In this document: in pieces, positions 59,414 to 64,000 of the stretch
Numbering within the stretch: position 1 is the stretch's first letter
Layout: every line of letters starts with the position of its first letter
DNA from: Faecalicatena_A orotica
GTDB lineage: Bacteria; Bacillota; Clostridia; Lachnospirales; Lachnospiraceae
Length of the DNA stretch: 64,000 bases
Assembly: GCF_040545875.1 (NCBI RefSeq)
Contig: NZ_JBEPMR010000022.1
Reading direction: 5' to 3' (one strand)
Made by a program: the position numbers and the translations under genes
Notes under the pieces: model-generated
Databases searched by the model: none
What the model saw: only the letters and a program-made list of their open reading frames with translations
Told to the model about the DNA's origin: nothing

Positions 59414-61156
59414 TTAATTGATGCTGCGTTTCACGTAGCTTGTATGTAAGATATGGTGTGCTTTCTCGCTTCCCGGCTCGCCTAAGTATTCTTCGTATAC
59501 TTTCTTGATTGACGGGTTGTCGTGTGACTTGCGCAGTGTCTTTGCTGAATCGTTATCATACAGTACTTTTGCACGGATTGCACGAACATCCTCGAAATTA
59601 CGCACATCAGCGTGTACCTGAGGCTGTCCGCCTCCGTTTACGCAGCCTCCCGGGCAACACATGATCTCAATGAAGTGATAATCTGCTTCCCCTGCACGGA
59701 TCTTATCCATCAGTACCTTTGCATTGGATAATCCGGACGCAACCGCTACCTTGACATCCATTCCTGCGACATGGTAAACGGCCTCTTTGATACCTTCCGT
59801 ACCACGCACATCTGTAAATTCTACATTTGCCAGTTCTTCCCCTGTCAGCTTCTCAACTGCTGTACGAAGAGCCGCTTCCATAACACCGCCAGTCGCACCG
59901 AAAATCACGGCTGCCCCTGTAGACTCTCCTAACGGGTCATCAAAACCTTCATCCGGCAGAACTCTGAAATCAATGCCTACCTTACGGATCAGGCGTGCAA
60001 GCTCTCTCGTAGTGATAGAAATATCCACATCCGGAACACCGGCTGCATTCTGGTCATCACGACCGATCTCAAATTTCTTTGCCGTACATGGCATTACGCT
60101 GACACATACAATATCTTTCGGGTCAATCCCCATCTTCTCTGCATAATATGTCTTCGTGATCGCACCAAACATCTGCTGGGGTGATTTACAGCTTGACAGG
60201 TGATCCAGCAGGTCCGGATAATAGTGTTCGCAGTATTTGATCCATCCCGGTGAACAGGAGGTCATCATCGGCAGTACCCCGCCGTTCTGGACACGTCCGA
60301 GGAATTCGTTTGCTTCCTCCATGATCGTAAGGTCCGCACTGAAATCTGTATCAAATACCTTGTCAAATCCGATTCTGCGCAGGGCTGCTGCCATCTTGCC
60401 CTCCACGTCTGTTCCCATCGGATATCCGAATTCTTCCCCAAGTGCCGCCCTTACAGACGGAGCCGGCTGAACAACAACATGCTTTGTCGGGTCTGCGATT
60501 GCTGCGAGAACATCATCAACAAAATCTTTCTCATATAAGGCACCTGTCGGACATGCTGCAATACACTGGCCGCAGGATACACAGCTTGTGTCTCCCAGCC
60601 CCATATCAAAAGCGGAGCCGATAAATGTCTCAAATCCACGGTTGTTTGGTCCGATTACGCCTACTGCCTGCACTTTTTCACAGACTGCCGAACAGCGGCG
60701 GCAAAGGATACATTTGTTATTGTCACGGATCATATGCGGTGCGCTGTCATCCAGCTCATAGTGCGGAGATTCACCCGCAAAACGGTCCTCATCTTCTACC
60801 CCCAGTTCCTGGCAGAGTTCCTGAAGCTCACACTTCCCGCTTCTGACACAGGAAAGGCACTTCTTCTCATGATTAGAAAGGATCAGTTCCAGTGTACGTT
60901 TTCTGGACTCGATCAGCTGCGGTGTATTCGTCAGTACTTCCATGCCTTCATTGATCGGGTGTACACAAGCCGCAACCAGATTCCTTGCTCCTTTTACTTC
61001 TACAATACACATACGGCAGGCACCAATCTCATTGATGTCCTTTAAGAAACAGAGTGTAGGGATCTTGATCCCTGCCAGACGTGCTGCTTCCAGGATAGTA
61101 GAACCTGCCGGTGCGCTGACATTCAAGCCATTGATTTTAATATTCACATTCTCCAT
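59414..61156 (-). CDS. hydA: [FeFe]-hydrogenase catalytic subunit, NAD(H)-linked trimeric type (copy 2)
   Basis: 580 residues with the same modules as copy 1: [2Fe-2S] (C36, C47, C50, C64), His-Cys3 (H96, C100, C103, C109), two [4Fe-4S] (C149-C159, C192-C202), H-cluster L2 MPCTAKK (C357) and L3 CCPGGCVNGGGQP (C501, C505). L1 is TSCSPGW: the second Cys of the usual pair is Ser302. Part of the operon hydC-HATPase-2Fe2S-hydB-hydA. Confidence 0.95.
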   Translation of the reverse strand: MENVNIKINGLNVSAPAGSTILEAARLAGIKIPTLCFLKDINEIGACRMCIVEVKGARNLVAACVHPINEGMEVLTNTPQLIESRKRTLELILSNHEKKCLSCVRSGKCELQELCQELGVEDEDRFAGESPHYELDDSAPHMIRDNNKCILCRRCSAVCEKVQAVGVIGPNNRGFETFIGSAFDMGLGDTSCVSCGQCIAACPTGALYEKDFVDDVLAAIADPTKHVVVQPAPSVRAALGEEFGYPMGTDVEGKMAAALRRIGFDKVFDTDFSADLTIMEEANEFLGRVQNGGVLPMMTSCSPGWIKYCEHYYPDLLDHLSSCKSPQQMFGAITKTYYAEKMGIDPKDIVCVSVMPCTAKKFEIGRDDQNAAGVPDVDISITTRELARLIRKVGIDFRVLPDEGFDDPLGESTGAAVIFGATGGVMEAALRTAVEKLTGEELANVEFTDVRGTEGIKEAVYHVAGMDVKVAVASGLSNAKVLMDKIRAGEADYHFIEIMCCPGGCVNGGGQPQVHADVRNFEDVRAIRAKVLYDNDSAKTLRKSHDNPSIKKVYEEYLGEPGSEKAHHILHTSYVKRSIN

Positions 61157-61172
61157 ATTCTTCTACCCTCCA

Positions 61173-62960
61173 TTACTCTTTGTAAATTGCACCAAAACGG
61201 CATTTTTCCATACAAGCGCCGCACTTCACGCACTTCTCAGGATTGATCATATGCGGTTCTTTTACGCTGCCAGTAATTGCATCTGCCGGACATGTCCTTG
61301 CACATAATGTACAGCCTTTACACTTATCCGCATCAATCTTGTACTGAAGCAGTGACTTACATACGCCTGCCGGACATCTCTTGTCAACGATGTGTGCAAT
61401 ATACTCTTCTCTGAAGTATTTGAGAGTGGAAATTACCGGGTTCGGAGCCGTCTGTCCCAATGCGCAGAGCGAATTTGTCTTCAGATGGTTACACAGCTCT
61501 TCCAGTTTATCCAGATCTTCCATTGTTCCCTGGCCTTTTGTGATCTTATCCAGAATCTCCAGCATACGTCTTGTACCAACACGGCATGGTGTACACTTTC
61601 CACAGGATTCATCTACCGTAAATTCAAGGAAGAACTTCGCGATATCAACCATACAGTTGTCTTCATCCATGACAATCAGACCGCCGGACCCCATCATAGA
61701 ACCGATCGCAATCAGGTTGTCATAGTCAATCGGAACATCGAAGTGTTCTGCCGGAATACATCCGCCTGAAGGACCACCTGTCTGTGCCGCTTTGAACTTC
61801 TTGCCATTCGGGACACCGCCGCCGATCTCTTCTACGATCTCACGCAGAGTTGTTCCCATCGGAATCTCAACGAGTCCTGTATTATTGATCTTGCCTCCGA
61901 GGGCAAAAACTTTTGTTCCCTTTGATTTCTCGGTTCCCATTGATGCGAACCATTCCGGTCCGTTCACAATGATCTGCGGGATATTCGCCAGTGTCTCAAC
62001 GTTATTCAGAATCGTAGGCTTCTGGAACAGCCCTTTGAGTGCCGGGAACGGAGGACGCGGACGCGGCTCGCCCCTGCTGCCTTCAATAGATGTCATGAGG
62101 GCAGTCTCCTCACCACAGACAAATGCACCTGCACCAAGTCTGAGTTCAATATCAAAATTAAATCCGCTTCCAAATATATCTTTGCCAAGCAGTCCGTATT
62201 CTCTTGCCTGTCCGATCGCGATCTCCAGACGTTTTACAGCGATTGGATACTCTGCACGCACATAGATGTATCCCTGTGAAGCACCGATTGCATAACCCGC
62301 GATCGTCATTGCTTCGAGAACAACATGTGGGTCCCCTTCGAGTACGGAGCGGTCCATGAATGCTCCCGGGTCACCTTCATCGGCATTACAGCAGACATAC
62401 TTCTGGTCCGCATCATTTGCAGCCGCAAATTTCCATTTCAGGCCGGTCGGGAATCCTGCACCGCCCCTTCCCCTTAAGCCGCTGTCCAGAAGGATCTGGA
62501 TTACGTCTTCCGGAGTCTTCTGTGTCAGGACGGTTCCCAGCGCCTCATAGCCGCCGGTCCCTATGTATTCCTCAATATTCTCCGGATTAATGACACCGCA
62601 GTTGCGTAAGGCAACCCTCTTCTGCTTCTTATAGAAGTTGGTCTCATTCAGCGGCAGGATATCTTCTGACTTTGTTGTCTCATCGTAAAGAAGGCGGGTA
62701 ACAACCCTTCCTTTGAGCAGATGCTCTGATACGATCTCCGGAATATCATCTTCCTGTACCATTGAATAGAAGGATCCTTCCGGGTATACGATCATAATCG
62801 GTCCCAATGCACACAGGCCGAAGCACCCTGTCTTTACAACACCGACTTCTTCCTCCAGACCCTGGGCTTTGATTTCTTTTTCAAGTCTCTCTATAATTCT
62901 CTGGCTTCCGGAAGAAGTACAGCCTGTTCCACCACAAACCAAAACATGTGAACGATACAT
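61173..62960 (-). CDS. hydB: NuoF-like HydB subunit, NAD(H)-linked hydrogenase (copy 2)
   Basis: 595 residues. N-terminal [2Fe-2S] domain (VLVCGGTGCTSSGSQ, then TGCFGLCALGP), FMN/NAD domain (GRGGAGFPTGLKWKF, CNADEGDPGAFMDRSVLEGD), ESCGKCTPCRVGT, and C-terminal [4Fe-4S] pair (CKGCTLCARTCPADAIT, CVKCGACMEKCRF). ATG at 62960 has AGGAGG at 9 bases; the one at 62966 only 3. Between the [2Fe-2S] gene and hydA. Confidence 0.94.
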   Translation of the reverse strand: MYRSHVLVCGGTGCTSSGSQRIIERLEKEIKAQGLEEEVGVVKTGCFGLCALGPIMIVYPEGSFYSMVQEDDIPEIVSEHLLKGRVVTRLLYDETTKSEDILPLNETNFYKKQKRVALRNCGVINPENIEEYIGTGGYEALGTVLTQKTPEDVIQILLDSGLRGRGGAGFPTGLKWKFAAANDADQKYVCCNADEGDPGAFMDRSVLEGDPHVVLEAMTIAGYAIGASQGYIYVRAEYPIAVKRLEIAIGQAREYGLLGKDIFGSGFNFDIELRLGAGAFVCGEETALMTSIEGSRGEPRPRPPFPALKGLFQKPTILNNVETLANIPQIIVNGPEWFASMGTEKSKGTKVFALGGKINNTGLVEIPMGTTLREIVEEIGGGVPNGKKFKAAQTGGPSGGCIPAEHFDVPIDYDNLIAIGSMMGSGGLIVMDEDNCMVDIAKFFLEFTVDESCGKCTPCRVGTRRMLEILDKITKGQGTMEDLDKLEELCNHLKTNSLCALGQTAPNPVISTLKYFREEYIAHIVDKRCPAGVCKSLLQYKIDADKCKGCTLCARTCPADAITGSVKEPHMINPEKCVKCGACMEKCRFGAIYKE

Positions 62961-62978
62961 AATCATTAGCCTCCTTTA

Positions 62979-63362
62979 TTATTTTTCAGCGTTCTTCTGA
63001 GCCGCACCTAATGTATATTTTGTCACCACCTGGCCATCCAGCAGATGCATCCTCAGGACTTCCATCGCTTTTTCAGGAGTCATCTTCACATACGTTACTT
63101 TCTCCTTGCCGGGTTCGAGTACCTCAACGATCGGCTCATACTGGCACAGCCCGATGCACCCGGTCTGTGTAACACTGATATTCGTAAGTCCCTGCTCCTG
63201 GACAGCATCTGAAAGTGCTGTAAGTACAGGTCTTGCACCGCTTGCGATCCCACATGTTGCCATTCCAACGACAACCCTGATCTGGTCCTCACTCTCTCCG
63301 CGGATGCCGACTTTACCCTGCATCTTTTCTCTGATTGCACGTAATTCTTCAAGAGATTTCAT
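62979..63362 (-). CDS. thioredoxin-like [2Fe-2S] ferredoxin
   Basis: 127 residues; cysteines in MATCGIASGARPVL and TQTGCIGLCQYEPIVEV make a thioredoxin-fold [2Fe-2S] site, as in NuoE-type small proteins. The long frame upstream to 63560 is only overlap with the HATPase gene; homology starts at MKSLEELRAIREKMQ, position 63362. Part of hydrogenase operon 2, probably an extra electron carrier. Confidence 0.9.
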   Translation of the reverse strand: MKSLEELRAIREKMQGKVGIRGESEDQIRVVVGMATCGIASGARPVLTALSDAVQEQGLTNISVTQTGCIGLCQYEPIVEVLEPGKEKVTYVKMTPEKAMEVLRMHLLDGQVVTKYTLGAAQKNAEK

Positions 63363-63378
63363 AAATTTCCTCCTAATA

Positions 63379-63939
63379 TTATATATCCGCTCCCTGGTCC
63401 GCCTCTGCCTTATTGGACTCCAGAAATTCCTTAATAAATCTGGAAACCTCCAGGTCCTGGAAGGATATCTCCCCACCCAGTATCTCCTTAAGCTCCTGAG
63501 TGTCCAGAACAAATTCGTTCTCATTATACCTGTAGGTATAGATAAAACGGATCTGCTCATTAAAGACTACCAGCGTATGTATTGTGGAACTAATGTCCCC
63601 GAGCGGCATTCTGTCAATATGTGATAATTGAAAAACTGCTTTTACAACTGTCCCTTTACCAAGTTCTGACATAATGGAAAAGCTTCCTCCTGCACTTTCT
63701 GCAGCCTGTTTGAAAAAAGGCACTCCCAAACCTACTCTTCTCGTAGTCCTAGTCGTGTAAAATGGGTCCTGCACCTTTTCTGTCTGCTCTCGTGACATTC
63801 CGCATCCGTCATCTTGAATGGTGACGGTCAGAGTATCTTCTTCTGTCTGTACAAAAACCCTTATTTCAATAAGTGATGCTCCTGCACGCACAGAATTCTC
63901 TGCTACATCCAATATGTTCAGTGATATTTCCGGCATCAT
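63379..63939 (-). CDS. HATPase_c domain protein in hydrogenase operon 2
   Basis: 186 residues. First 105 residues form a GHKL ATP-binding domain: LDVAENSVRAGASLIEI (N box), IQDDGCGMSREQTEKVQDPF (G1) and GLGVPFFKQAAESAGGSF (G2), but no phosphorylatable His box. The rest is a separate domain. Such genes recur in NAD(H)-linked hydrogenase operons of Clostridia; the role is unknown. Confidence 0.9.
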   Translation of the reverse strand: MMPEISLNILDVAENSVRAGASLIEIRVFVQTEEDTLTVTIQDDGCGMSREQTEKVQDPFYTTRTTRRVGLGVPFFKQAAESAGGSFSIMSELGKGTVVKAVFQLSHIDRMPLGDISSTIHTLVVFNEQIRFIYTYRYNENEFVLDTQELKEILGGEISFQDLEVSRFIKEFLESNKAEADQGADI

Positions 63940-63943
63940 AGGC

Positions 63944-64000
63944 TTATTCGTATTTTGCTAAAATGTCATCAATATCATCCACGGTAAGGCGTCCGTATAC
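63944..64000 (-). CDS. hydC: NuoE-like HydC subunit, 3' end only (copy 2)
   Basis: The last 18 codons before TAA (63944-63946) read GRLTVDDIDDILAKYE, the usual C-terminus of NuoE/HydC. The gene enters from the right edge and lies 4 bases before the HATPase gene. It would be first in the operon hydC-HATPase-2Fe2S-hydB-hydA. Confidence 0.8.
   Translation of the reverse strand, partial: VYGRLTVDDIDDILAKYE

Noticed and set aside
62979..63560. Longer start of the [2Fe-2S] protein at 63560
   Set aside because: The extra 66 residues overlap the HATPase gene; homology starts at 63362.

Overview
The window reads as chromosome of a Gram-positive anaerobe of the Clostridia, most likely a gut Lachnospiraceae. 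Support for this: a T-box leader in front of leuS, AGGAGG-type ribosome sites, SpoIIE-type and YesM/YesN-type regulators, three [FeFe]-hydrogenase paralogues, and many TTGACA-17-TATAAT promoters. I cannot name the species. About fifty genes are visible, most on the minus strand; no tRNA, rRNA, CRISPR array or complete insertion sequence was seen.

Layout. 1-0.2 kb: a possible broken mobile-element gene fragment. 0.3-7.0 kb: small housekeeping and regulatory units: an AraC/GyrI-like regulator with an Fpg/Nei glycosylase, yjdF behind a probable yjdF riboswitch, a membrane protein/XRE/ACT operon with its own operator pair, a DHFR-like/mtnN/GrpB operon, and a PadR/DUF2812 operon with three tandem operators. 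7.2-10 kb: leuS and its leucine T-box. 10.1-12.7 kb: a ZIP metal transporter, a Fur-like-box-controlled DUF3793/flavodoxin pair and a small P-loop protein. 12.8-16.6 kb: a corrinoid-methyltransferase-like URO-D protein divergent from a LacI regulator fused to a solute-binding domain. 17.3-21.9 kb: trkA-trkH K+ uptake plus an unknown membrane protein. 22-25.4 kb: radical SAM / URO-D-thioredoxin / CobW operon of unknown function. 25.5-27.6 kb: an EF-G paralogue. 27.8-34.3 kb: tyrA and aroA, facing a complete folate operon (folC-folE-HD-folP-folBK). 34.4-44.8 kb: a sugar locus with GH127 beta-L-arabinofuranosidase, YesM/YesN two-component system, ABC importer and a large unknown probable glycosidase. 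44.8-45.9 kb: a 1-kb gene-free stretch holding two giant fold-back elements. 45.9-49.9 kb: NAD(H)-linked hydrogenase operon 1 behind a Rex-like operator. 50.2-53.5 kb: GntR-ABC transporter operon, followed by a putative small RNA. 53.7-56.6 kb: sensory [FeFe]-hydrogenase with PAS domain plus SpoIIE-type phosphatase. 56.7-59.3 kb: a lipoprotein and an amidohydrolase. 59.4-64 kb: NAD(H)-linked hydrogenase operon 2, running off the right edge.

How the genes work together. The right 18 kb is a hydrogen-metabolism island: two catalytic trimeric hydrogenases exchanging electrons between NAD(H), ferredoxin and H2, and a likely H2 sensor coupled to a phosphatase. TyrA and AroA handle chorismate-pathway steps and the folate operon makes the pteridine cofactor. 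The sugar locus looks self-contained: sense, import, cleave arabinofuranosides.

The most unusual objects are the two fold-back elements at 45.05-45.37 and 45.58-45.86 kb. They share no long sequence, but read in opposite directions they show the same plan: a very long closing stem, then a perfect A/T-rich hairpin, then an interrupted hairpin ending in an ATCA loop. In the second element six of eight arm differences are G-U wobbles only when the plus strand is transcribed, which suggests a selected RNA rather than a simple DNA palindrome.
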